A stretch of 16,476 bases of DNA, from contig USNN01000014.1 of the NCBI GenBank assembly GCA_900556185.1, positions 1-16,476 of the forward strand, in the 5' to 3' direction. This DNA is from an uncultured Eubacteriales bacterium. GTDB taxonomy: Bacteria; Bacillota; Clostridia; Christensenellales; UBA1242. The notes under the pieces were generated by a model. That model had not been told where the DNA came from, ran no database searches, and was given only the letters and a program-made list of their open reading frames with translations. Position numbers and translations under genes: made by a program. The stretch's first letter is position 1; every line of letters starts with the position of its first letter. Below, piece by piece: positions 6,958 to 13,372 of the stretch.

Positions 6958-7158
6958 CTAGTTTTGACTGCCAACAAGTTTCTTGATGGTTTTTTGGTTT
7001 GCATGGTCTACATAACCACCCTTACGAAGATTTCTAGTTCTTGCTGTTTCCTTTTTTGTTAAGATGTGTGATTTGTTTTGTTTAGATCTTTTAATTTTTC
7101 CGCTTGCTAATACAGTAAATCTTTTCTTAGCAGCACTGTTGTTTTTCTGCTTAGGCAT
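6958..7158 (-). CDS. rpmI: 50S ribosomal protein L35
   Basis: A 66-residue basic protein with the L35 signature: MPKQKNNSAAKKRFTVLASG, KIKRSKQNKSHILTKK and TRNLRKGGYV. It is a large-subunit protein, translated between IF3 and L20 in the standard operon. SD AAGGAG lies about 7 nt upstream of the ATG. Confidence 0.96.
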   Translation of the reverse strand: MPKQKNNSAAKKRFTVLASGKIKRSKQNKSHILTKKETARTRNLRKGGYVDHANQKTIKKLVGSQN

Positions 7159-7178
7159 ATGCTTTTCTCCTTAAATAA

Positions 7179-7703
7179 TTATTTGGTTTTCTTTTTAGGC
7201 TGAACGATAACAATAATATTTCTACCTTCAACTTTTGGCTCTTTTTCTTTTTCGCCAACTTCGGTTAATAATTCAACAAACGAATTAACAATTTCTATTC
7301 CTTTTGTTGCGTATGCTTGTTGACGACCTCTCATTCTTAAAACGACTTTAACTTTGTTGCCATCGCTTAAAAATCTGATTGCGTGTTTTGCTTTAACTTG
7401 CATATCGTGCAATTCAATAGTCATAGAAAGTTGAATTTCTTTGACTTCCATAACCTTTTGGTTCTTTTTTAATTCTTTAAGTCTTTTTGCTTGGTCGAAC
7501 TTGAATTTAGAATAATCCATAATTCGGCAAACTGGTGGCTTCGCATTTGGTGAGATTTTAACAAGGTCGTAACCCATTTCTTCAGCTTTTTTGTTTGCTT
7601 CAGCTGAACTCATAATCCCAAGTTGTTCGCCATCTGGGCCAAGAACTCTTAACTCCTTATCGGTTATTTCTTCATTGATTTGTGCTTCTGGTTTATTGAT
7701 AAT
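7179..7703 (-). CDS. infC: Translation initiation factor IF-3
   Basis: A protein of 174 residues (normal IF3 length) with the N-domain INEEITDKELRVLGPDGEQLG, the linker YDLVKISPNAKPPVCRIMDYSKF and the C-domain IQLSMTIELHDMQVKAKHAI and KVVLRMRGRQQA. IF3 binds the 30S subunit and proofreads start codons. The start is chosen as ATT at 7703, with SD GGAGGG four bases upstream; ATC at 7700 is the alternative. The nearest upstream in-frame ATG (7736) would begin inside a terminator hairpin and encode part of its stem, loop side and T-run, so it is rejected. An AUU or AUC start is typical of infC and allows IF3 to limit its own translation. It is the first gene of the operon that ends after yebC. 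Confidence 0.93.
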   Translation of the reverse strand: MINKPEAQINEEITDKELRVLGPDGEQLGIMSSAEANKKAEEMGYDLVKISPNAKPPVCRIMDYSKFKFDQAKRLKELKKNQKVMEVKEIQLSMTIELHDMQVKAKHAIRFLSDGNKVKVVLRMRGRQQAYATKGIEIVNSFVELLTEVGEKEKEPKVEGRNIIVIVQPKKKTK

Positions 7704-7866
7704 CTTTCCCTCCAAAAAAAATGTAGTGAAAATCAAAATAGATTTCCACTACAATTTATAAACAAACAACAAACCCCTTTGTTATTTTGTTATCTAAATT
7801 ATGTTGACCAACAAAAATCTTTCATTCGGTTGGTATAGAAGCGGTCCTCTACTTTTTGTTTTACTT
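7704..7866 (-). promoter_or_regulatory. infC operon leader, probable L20-responsive leader
   Basis: An untranslated leader of about 160 bases separates the infC promoter from its start. It contains a stem ACCAAC (7834-7829) / GTTGGT (7812-7807), a small AACAAA-GGGG-TTTGTT hairpin, and a terminator-like hairpin at the end. Firmicute infC leaders of this type are bound by L20, which then favours premature termination. Position and architecture support that here; the L20-binding fold itself was not verified. Confidence 0.6.
7714..7752 (-). terminator. Attenuator hairpin directly before infC
   Basis: Minus-strand hairpin GTAGTGGAAATC (7752-7741), six-base loop, GATTTTCACTAC (7734-7723), twelve pairs with one wobble. 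ATTTTTTTT follows, and then the infC SD immediately. A terminator between promoter and first gene is expected for transcription attenuation. Confidence 0.82.
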
Positions 7867-7871
7867 CAATG

Positions 7872-7900
7872 AGTTTAACACCATTAGTTAAATTTGTCAA
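7872..7900 (-). promoter_or_regulatory. infC operon promoter
   Basis: TTGACA (7900-7895) and TAAACT (7877-7872) are separated by 17 nt, with an extended TG before the -10. The -35 lies nine bases past the stop of the upstream unknown gene. Confidence 0.72.
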
Positions 7901-7908
7901 GTGTTTTA

Positions 7909-8376
7909 TTAAAATTCATTTTCGCTAATCTCTACTGTTTGAACACGTTTTGTTCCAGTGAACATTGTTCCCTTTTTTGTAACCACCAAGCGGTCGCTTT
8001 CGTCATAACCTTTGGTTACTTCTAGCCTTTCGACTGTTGCATCGTTTAAAAAACTTTTTTGCTGATGCGAAAATAGTGTGATAACTTTAAAAGTTGTATT
8101 TGCTAATGCCCAGCCATACAAGTCACTATCTAATGAAAAGTCTATTAACATTTCTAGTTGACAACTTTCTTTGCCTTTTGGTTCGTATGTTAAAATAGCC
8201 CTAGTGAAGCCTTCTTCTTTGCGGTCTTCGTCTTTTTCTACTATTCTAAAGTTAAACTCTGGGTCTTGTGGGTTTTTATAATATAAGTCTAATAATTCGG
8301 TAACCTTGTTTTTTAGTTCCTTTGAACCGTGTCTTGATAGTTCTTCATATGCGTATGTTTCTTTTAAATTGGTCAT
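7909..8376 (-). CDS. Protein of unknown function, 155 residues
   Basis: No family is recognised. The start chosen is ATG 8376, preceded by AGGTG six bases upstream; a GTG nine bases earlier has no usable SD. The predicted protein is soluble and acidic overall, with no membrane segment or signal peptide. An N-terminal helical stretch (ELKNKVTELLDLYYKN, about 20-35) is followed by alternating strands (FTRAILTYEP, CQLEMLIDF, TTFKVITLFS, RLVVTKKGTMF, KRVQTVEI) that suggest a mostly beta fold. It has its own good promoter and sits between the thrS-like gene and the infC promoter, where Bacillus has no such gene. A role with the neighbouring ThrRS-like protein is possible but is only inferred from position. 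Confidence 0.8.
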   Translation of the reverse strand: MTNLKETYAYEELSRHGSKELKNKVTELLDLYYKNPQDPEFNFRIVEKDEDRKEEGFTRAILTYEPKGKESCQLEMLIDFSLDSDLYGWALANTTFKVITLFSHQQKSFLNDATVERLEVTKGYDESDRLVVTKKGTMFTGTKRVQTVEISENEF

Positions 8377-8400
8377 AAATTGCACCTACACTTTTTTTTA

Positions 8401-8430
8401 ATTATAACATACCCATCTTAGGTATTTCAA
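8401..8430 (-). promoter_or_regulatory. Promoter of the 155-residue protein gene
   Basis: TTGAAA (8430-8425) and a perfect TATAAT (8406-8401) are separated by 18 nt, with an extended TG before the -10. A short inverted repeat ATACC / GGTAT lies in the spacer and could be an operator. Confidence 0.72.
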
Positions 8431-8444
8431 CCCTTATTTTTAAA

Positions 8445-10241
8445 TTAATTAAATGATGGAGCGGTTAGGCTTTTGTTATACACACAACGCAAAATTTCTT
8501 GAATGAATTTTCGGCTAGTTAGTGTTATTTCTTTGGTGCTTTCTAACACCTTTATTTGACCTGTTTCTAGTTCGGTTTTGCCAATAATTACGGTTAGTGG
8601 AATATCTGCGTCTGGCTTAATTTTGCCTTTGTGAGCGAGAAACGTTTCGTTGTATATTTTGTATGCGGTTAACGCACTAGATAGTTTTTTTGCTTTTTTG
8701 ATTGCTTTTGGGTCGGTGGCTATAATTTTAACCATTGTTGGTTTTAACCAAAAAGGCAATTTACCTGCGGTGTGTTCCACTATAATTGCAAGTAGTTTTT
8801 CGTTAGACTTGCACATATTAGATATTATTGTTAGCGGGAACTCTAGTTTGCCATCGTGGGTTAACGCAATACCATTTGCGGATGCGTAACTAAAGTCTAC
8901 GTGCAGACTGCCAAGGCTCCATTCTCTACCCAAGTTGTCTGTAAGTAAATATTCCACTTTTAACACATCTAACTTATGATAACCAGTTTGAATTTTTTCC
9001 GCACCACCAAACTTTTTATCTATGGCTCTTTTAAGTAAAGCTTTTACTTTAGCATAGTCTTCTGGCACACCATTATCTCCGACATGAAGCCTAACGCCAA
9101 TATTAAAGCCGAAGGCTGAATAAAACTCTTTTACCATTTCAAATAGTTGCTTAAATTCAGTTTCTACTGTTTCTAATCTGCTAAATAAAATAAACTTGTC
9201 TCTGGTTATTTGCTTTTGGTCAAATAACCCATTTGCTAAGTTTACATACTTTGGCTCAGCAATTTCGTTTATATAATATTTAATTGGGAAAATGATTGAG
9301 TCTTTATTGCTTACTCTATAGGCGGTGGCTTCAGTTAGCCCTATATTTTTAGTGTCGTTACCAAGCAAAGATATTTCGTTGTAGCCGTATTTATCTGCAA
9401 GGCTTCCGACAAGCCCCTTAATGCTATTTAAAACTCGCTGACCCGACTTTAAAAACACGATTTTTTCGGTCATTGGGTCTTTGCCGAATAGCCCTAGCGA
9501 TTTACCTAATATCATATGGTTTCGCTTTGCGATTAGTTCTTGATTTTTAAGGTAATTATCTAGGTCCTTTTTAAAGAAAAATGCAACGCCGTTTATGCGG
9601 GTTAGTTTTCTATTTTCTGGGTCGTTTTCCCAATATGTTTTTTCTATATGAGTTAACTTAAATGCCTTAACAAGCCCTGTGCTTTTTAGGTGTGGACCAG
9701 AGCAAAAATCAAAAAAGTCGCCTTGAGTGTATAACCCAACTGCCTCGTTTGATGGCAATTTATTTATAATTTCTAGTTTGTATGGTTCTTCGTTTTCTTC
9801 GGCTAGCATAAAGGCTTGTTCTTTGGTTATATCTGCTCTGACTACCGGGAAATTGGCGTCTATAATTTTTTGCATTTCGTCTTCTATTACCGATAAATCT
9901 GCTTCGCTTATTGGGGTTCTAAAGTCAAAATCGTAATAAAAGCCATTTTCGTGATTGTTGCCACTTGCTAGTTTTGCGTTTGGGTAAATTGTTTTTACCG
10001 CTTGGGCTAAGATATGCGAACAAGAATGCCACAAAACATTTATGGCATCTTTATCTTTCATTGTTATAATTTCCAGTTTGCAGTTTTTGCTGATTTTTGA
10101 AGTTAAATCTACTAGTGCACCGCTTATTTTACCGCATATTGCACTTTTAGATAAACTTTCGCTAATCTCGTTAACCACGCTTAAAACGGTGGTTCCCGTT
10201 TTTACCTCTGCAACCACATTGTCCTTTAGTGTAATTTTCAT
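8445..10241 (-). CDS. Threonyl-tRNA synthetase-like protein with editing domain intact and aminoacylation core lost
   Basis: A 598-residue protein (ThrRS is about 640) collinear with ThrRS. A TGS domain (1-61) is followed by the second additional (editing) domain (62 to about 225) with all editing-site residues visible: H72 and H76 in HSCSH, Y103 in GFYYDF, K155, D178, C180 and H184 in DFCSGPH. From about 255 it still aligns (LADKYGYNEI, FYSAFGFN, GREWSLGSLHVDF, AGKLPFWLKP, IIGKTELETGQIKV), but the catalytic signatures are gone. The motif 1 Pro is absent. No NCPxH segment, motif 2 HR(N/Y)E or DAHIF is present. VQLDF has become LHVDF. Motif 3 HR..GSMERF has become IS..KSNEKL. All three zinc ligands (Cys334, His385 and His511 in E. 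coli) are therefore missing. The frame is long and uninterrupted, so the gene is maintained. It probably cannot charge tRNA; hydrolysis of Ser-tRNA(Thr) in trans or a regulatory role is inferred. Confidence 0.85.
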   Translation of the reverse strand: MKITLKDNVVAEVKTGTTVLSVVNEISESLSKSAICGKISGALVDLTSKISKNCKLEIITMKDKDAINVLWHSCSHILAQAVKTIYPNAKLASGNNHENGFYYDFDFRTPISEADLSVIEDEMQKIIDANFPVVRADITKEQAFMLAEENEEPYKLEIINKLPSNEAVGLYTQGDFFDFCSGPHLKSTGLVKAFKLTHIEKTYWENDPENRKLTRINGVAFFFKKDLDNYLKNQELIAKRNHMILGKSLGLFGKDPMTEKIVFLKSGQRVLNSIKGLVGSLADKYGYNEISLLGNDTKNIGLTEATAYRVSNKDSIIFPIKYYINEIAEPKYVNLANGLFDQKQITRDKFILFSRLETVETEFKQLFEMVKEFYSAFGFNIGVRLHVGDNGVPEDYAKVKALLKRAIDKKFGGAEKIQTGYHKLDVLKVEYLLTDNLGREWSLGSLHVDFSYASANGIALTHDGKLEFPLTIISNMCKSNEKLLAIIVEHTAGKLPFWLKPTMVKIIATDPKAIKKAKKLSSALTAYKIYNETFLAHKGKIKPDADIPLTVIIGKTELETGQIKVLESTKEITLTSRKFIQEILRCVYNKSLTAPSFN

Positions 10242-10285
10242 AAATAGTAGCCCACTTCCTCCGCAAAAAAAGAGATAGTGAATTT

Positions 10286-10315
10286 ACTATACTACTTTAT
10301 AAATTGTCTTGTCAA
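10286..10315 (-). promoter_or_regulatory. Promoter of the thrS-like gene
   Basis: TTGACA (10315-10310) overlaps the stop codon of the YtxC-like gene, and TATAGT (10291-10286) follows after 18 nt. The -10 overlaps an inverted repeat ATAGT-GAATTT-ACTAT (10275-10290), a possible operator. The leader is only about 40 nt, far too short for a T-box. Confidence 0.7.
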
Positions 10316-11058
10316 GTGCAAAAAGTAACTTTATTTTGAAATAAATCTCCGATAGTTTTTACAAGGTCTGGATTATCGGTAAGTTTAAATCTTACTCGTA
10401 TGTTTTCGGGTGCTAAACCTATTAATTCTAGTAGTAAATTATTGTAACCTAGGTCCTCGGTTAAATGAATTGGGTCTACTAAATTCTTGTTTAATTTGTC
10501 TTTAATTAATATATATTCGCCGTTTATGTAGATATTTGCTTCGCTTACGCCTTTATCGGTCACTGTAAGCAAATATTTTAGAAGTTCTGTAAATGTTTCA
10601 TTTTCCACAAAACGATTGTTAAAATTACGCTTAAATAGGTCACATATTTCTTGCCACCTATATCTAAGTGCGCCCATTTTAAAGGCATAAAAACTAAAGG
10701 TATTAAAGGTGTTAAATTGGTGGCACTTGGTTAAGCAATATTCCACATCGGTGGCTTTATCAAACACGCTTAAAGCTTTAGTTATAACGCAAAATGGCAC
10801 CGATGAGTTTGGCATAACAAGGTTATCTGTAAAATACTTTTCTTTATAATAAACTACCATAGAATCCAGTAGCCATAGTTTGATTATTTTATTGGTAAGA
10901 CCTGCGTTTTTGCTTGGGGTATCGTAACTTATTTCAATTTCTTCATCACTGTTTACTAAATAAACATTTTTAAGTCTATCCATTTTTCGTTCTAACTTTT
11001 TCCAAAATGAAATAACTAGATTATAATCGGTCTTTCTGAATATTATTTTGGTTCTCAT
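10312..11058 (-). CDS. YtxC-like putative sporulation protein
   Basis: A 248-residue protein without membrane segments. The central region (KYLLTVTDKGVSEANIYIN) and the C-terminus (LAPENIRVRF, then LVKTIGDLFQNKVTFCT) recall the YtxC family, whose members end in a similar hydrophobic-D-V-x-x-C pattern. In B. subtilis ytxC lies directly upstream of thrS, the same relative place as here. Function is unknown even in Bacillus; the sporulation label comes from its distribution in spore-formers. The ATG follows a hairpin T-run, and the nearest SD (AGGAG) lies 13-14 nt upstream within that hairpin. Assigned on context and weak sequence pattern together. Confidence 0.65.
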   Translation of the reverse strand: MRTKIIFRKTDYNLVISFWKKLERKMDRLKNVYLVNSDEEIEISYDTPSKNAGLTNKIIKLWLLDSMVVYYKEKYFTDNLVMPNSSVPFCVITKALSVFDKATDVEYCLTKCHQFNTFNTFSFYAFKMGALRYRWQEICDLFKRNFNNRFVENETFTELLKYLLTVTDKGVSEANIYINGEYILIKDKLNKNLVDPIHLTEDLGYNNLLLELIGLAPENIRVRFKLTDNPDLVKTIGDLFQNKVTFCT

Positions 11059-11102
11059 AAAAAATAAATTGCTCCTACCTAATAATAGTGTATGAGCAAT
11101 TT
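11059..11102 (-). terminator. Terminator abutting the YtxC-like start codon
   Basis: Perfect nine-pair stem AAATTGCTC (11102-11094) / GAGCAATTT (11074-11066) with a 19-nt loop, then ATTTTTT running straight into ATG 11058. It closes the argS operon. The GGAG of the next gene lies in the hairpin, so folding would mask it. Confidence 0.78.
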
Positions 11103-11131
11103 AATTAAAAATACTATCTAATTGTGTCGGC

Positions 11132-11734
11132 TTATATTCTATATTTAAAATTATCATTATAGTCGTTTGTGGTAGCACTTGCCTTTAATTCGCTTAAACC
11201 AAAGTCTCGCTCTAGTTCACTTTTAGTTTCGTCCATAATTGCAATTAGTTCTTCTCGGTCTATTAGTTCTATATCCTGCTCTTTTGCCATAAACTCGGCT
11301 TGCTTTGTGAAGTGAGAGTTGGATATAACTATCATATTATCTGCGTGGTAATGGGCTTTGGCTGAATATATTTCTTGCAAGGCTTTACTGCCAACGTTAT
11401 TATTATATCTTTTTGCTTGAACTACGGTGGTTTGACCATCTTTTTCTAGCACCAAATCTGCCCCGAAATCACCCGTTCTGGCGGTTTCGGTTACTTTATA
11501 ACCCCGAAACAAGAATAGCCTTTTTAAGAACTGTTCAAAGGTTATTCCGTCCATAATATCTATTTTTTCTATGCTAAGCAAGTCATAAAACTCGCTATCT
11601 AGCATTTTTTTGTCTTTTTTCTTTTTAACCAGCTTTATAATTAGTTTTATTATGCCTTCTAAAATTATTAGTGGCAATAAAACTACAAATAAAATTATAA
11701 ATAAAAATCTTTTAAACGGTGACTTCTTTTTCAT
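11132..11734 (-). CDS. Membrane-anchored Mrr-like restriction endonuclease-fold protein
   Basis: A 200-residue protein. Residues 10-36 form one strongly hydrophobic segment flanked by Lys-rich stretches, so the rest should face the cytoplasm. Residues 60-165 form an Mrr_cat-type PD-(D/E)xK nuclease domain: E67 in TFEQFLKRLF, the RGYKVTETARTGDFGADLVL strand with D93, VVQAKR with Q106 and K108, and DNMIVISNSHFT then DIELIDREEL. The catalytic D-QxK set is complete, so it may cleave DNA, possibly modified or foreign DNA as Mrr does. The start overlaps the end of the PAP2 gene by 23 bases. It is the last gene of the argS operon. The tail after 170 is variable and polar. Confidence 0.82.
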   Translation of the reverse strand: MKKKSPFKRFLFIILFVVLLPLIILEGIIKLIIKLVKKKKDKKMLDSEFYDLLSIEKIDIMDGITFEQFLKRLFLFRGYKVTETARTGDFGADLVLEKDGQTTVVQAKRYNNNVGSKALQEIYSAKAHYHADNMIVISNSHFTKQAEFMAKEQDIELIDREELIAIMDETKSELERDFGLSELKASATTNDYNDNFKYRI

Positions 11735-12266
11735 TTCCCCTCAATAATTTATTAAGTGGTGGCAAAAGTGTTATGCCTATTATTAAACCTATTAGTATGC
11801 TTGCTATGCAATCGGTTATATAGTGCTGACCTAAATACATTCGGTTTAATACGCAAGTAATTATCATTACCCCTAGCCCCACCTTGCATAATATTTTTTT
11901 ATTTTTACTCATATTAGACGAATTTACTAAACTATACAAATACACAACCGCTATCATACAAGTTAGTGTGTGACCACTTGGGAATGATGTATTGCTGGCT
12001 GGGTATATATTTTCTATTTCTGAATAGGTTACGTATGGACGTGGTCTTTTTACTATTGCTTTAAGGATTAATTGAACGGCTAGCCCAACGCCTTCTAAAA
12101 TTAAAAACTTAATTGCGTTTTTATATTTTTTGCAGATTAAAAATATTACCGCTAGGGCTATTGCTAGTGGATAGTCAAAAAAGTAAGACACCACTATAGA
12201 TATCCAATTGAAAACTGGATTTTTTAGTTGTTGTAATAATACAATTATTTCCTTTTCAAAAGCCAT
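11712..12266 (-). CDS. PAP2-family membrane phosphatase
   Basis: A 184-residue integral membrane protein with about five hydrophobic helices and the three PAP2 motifs: K69 with KRPRP (residues to 77), FPSGHT (95-100) and R142-x5-H148-x3-D152 (NRMYLGQHYITD). Enzymes of this type remove phosphate from lipid substrates such as phosphatidic acid, phosphatidylglycerol phosphate or undecaprenyl pyrophosphate on the outer face of the membrane. The substrate cannot be told. SD AGGTG precedes ATG 12266; it lies 7 nt after the lipoprotein gene and overlaps the nuclease gene. Confidence 0.9.
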   Translation of the reverse strand: MAFEKEIIVLLQQLKNPVFNWISIVVSYFFDYPLAIALAVIFLICKKYKNAIKFLILEGVGLAVQLILKAIVKRPRPYVTYSEIENIYPASNTSFPSGHTLTCMIAVVYLYSLVNSSNMSKNKKILCKVGLGVMIITCVLNRMYLGQHYITDCIASILIGLIIGITLLPPLNKLLRGNEKEVTV

Positions 12267-12273
12267 TTTTCAC

Positions 12274-12930
12274 CTAATTATTTTTGTATATTATTTGTGT
12301 TACGCTTGGGAAAATTGCGTTTATTGTGTCTAGCCCATATATAGACATATAATTCACCGCTGACGTATCTATATTAAATGTGCCAGTGGTAGACATAAAC
12401 TTTAATTGGTAAACCGTATATGTGTTATCGGTGATGTTTTTTGAAACCACTTGTGCTAAATACCCACCATCTAGCACAATAATTTCAAATACACTTTCCG
12501 TTTTTTCGGACTTACTTATTACGCTTAAATTTGTTTTATCGGCGCTTAGTTTTCCGACAAAATTAACTGAATCGGTGGTTATTTTTATTTCTGTTTCGGT
12601 GGTTTCGATTACCGTTTCTTCATTTTCAGCAGACACGTTTTGAGAGATAAAGGTGTTAAAGCCTTTAAAACTTTCGCTCATTTCGTAACTTAGGTTTGTT
12701 ATAGCATTACTATAACCATTTAGCGATTCTTGGTCTGCCCCTGAATAAGAATAACTTAAAGTAGACAAAAAAGGTCTGACATCTGTATCAAACCTTGTTA
12801 AAACAACACTAAGGTCATTAAATGTTAGTTTTGCCTTTTCGGTATCTTTTTTACAACCCGAGAACACAAAACCAACACAAATGACACTTAAAATTATAGC
12901 AAAAACTTTTTTAATCGTTGTTTTTACCAC
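12274..12930 (-). CDS. Predicted lipoprotein of unknown function
   Basis: A 218-residue protein with a type II signal peptide: basic start (VKTTIKK), hydrophobic core (FAIILSVICVGFV) and lipobox FSGC with Cys26 as the lipidation site. The mature part is rich in Ser, Thr, Asn and Glu and appears beta-rich (TEIKITTDSVNFVGKL, VFEIIVLDGGYLAQVV, YTVYQLKFMS), compatible with an extracytoplasmic lipid- or envelope-associated domain. No family is recognised. The start is GTG at 12930 with only a weak SD (AAAGG), inside the final codons of the PH-domain gene, so translation probably depends on its neighbour. Confidence 0.82.
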   Translation of the reverse strand: MVKTTIKKVFAIILSVICVGFVFSGCKKDTEKAKLTFNDLSVVLTRFDTDVRPFLSTLSYSYSGADQESLNGYSNAITNLSYEMSESFKGFNTFISQNVSAENEETVIETTETEIKITTDSVNFVGKLSADKTNLSVISKSEKTESVFEIIVLDGGYLAQVVSKNITDNTYTVYQLKFMSTTGTFNIDTSAVNYMSIYGLDTINAIFPSVTQIIYKNN

Positions 12931-13372
12931 TTGCCTTTTTAATCCTTCTTTTATTCTCTATTTCTACATCTGGGTTTAGTTTTGGCCTAATTAACGCCAA
13001 AAACTTATCTTCATTTTCTGGTGAGATTAATATGCTTGTGTAGTTGCCGTATTCATTTCTGCCAAATCTTATTTCTAAAGACTTGGTGCTAGTTGAGCAA
13101 CTTTTGCCCCACAAATTGTTTATCATATTAATTTTAGATATTCTATCTAGACCAATTGAGAACTTTATTATTCCTGACTTTACAACAAGGTCGGTGTCGG
13201 TTAATTCGTATCTTGTGGTTAAAAATGTGATTATTAAGCACACATCAACCACAAGCATAATAGAAAAATAAACCCACGAAAAATTAAATACAAAGCATGG
13301 TAGGCTTAATATGCCAACCATAAGTGCAAGCAGTAGCCAATTTTGCCAGTCTATTTTAGATATAAATTTCAT
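12911..13372 (-). CDS. Small membrane protein with bacterial PH-like domain (YyaB-like)
   Basis: A 153-residue protein. Two hydrophobic helices (about 11-29 and 33-51) form a hairpin, followed by a cytoplasmic domain opening with TTRYELTDTDLVVKSGIIKFSIGLDRISKI and continuing with STKSLEIRF and TSILISPENEDKFLALI. This is the layout of YyaB-like bacterial PH proteins, of unknown function. Its ATG overlaps the queH stop (ATGA), so translation is likely coupled; GGGG lies upstream as a weak SD. The C-terminal 20 residues are basic. Confidence 0.75.
   Translation of the reverse strand: MKFISKIDWQNWLLLALMVGILSLPCFVFNFSWVYFSIMLVVDVCLIITFLTTRYELTDTDLVVKSGIIKFSIGLDRISKINMINNLWGKSCSTSTKSLEIRFGRNEYGNYTSILISPENEDKFLALIRPKLNPDVEIENKRRIKKASGKNND

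Noticed and set aside
7704..7736. ATG start of infC at 7736
   Set aside because: It begins within the attenuator hairpin and would add non-conserved residues encoded by its stem and T-run. GGAGGG points to ATT/ATC.
7797..7823. Short leader peptide (ATG to TAA, eight codons) in the infC leader
   Set aside because: No SD and no codon pattern suggestive of attenuation; more likely chance within a structured leader.
8445..10241. TGS-editing-domain fused to uridine kinase, a known architecture
   Set aside because: The C-terminal part has no P-loop and still aligns in order with the ThrRS catalytic and anticodon-binding regions.
8445..10241. Decaying thrS pseudogene or sequencing frameshifts
   Set aside because: The frame is uninterrupted over 598 codons and homology runs collinearly to the end, with selective loss of catalytic residues but retention of every editing residue.
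10242..10262. Mini-frame GTG GGC TAC TAT TTA TGA overlapping the thrS-like start
   Set aside because: Only two bases separate GGAGG from the GTG, too close for initiation; noted only as a possible reason for the odd SD distance.
10242..10311. T-box riboswitch before the thrS-like gene or argS
   Set aside because: The leaders are about 40 bases and none respectively, too short for a T-box, and no T-box sequence was seen.
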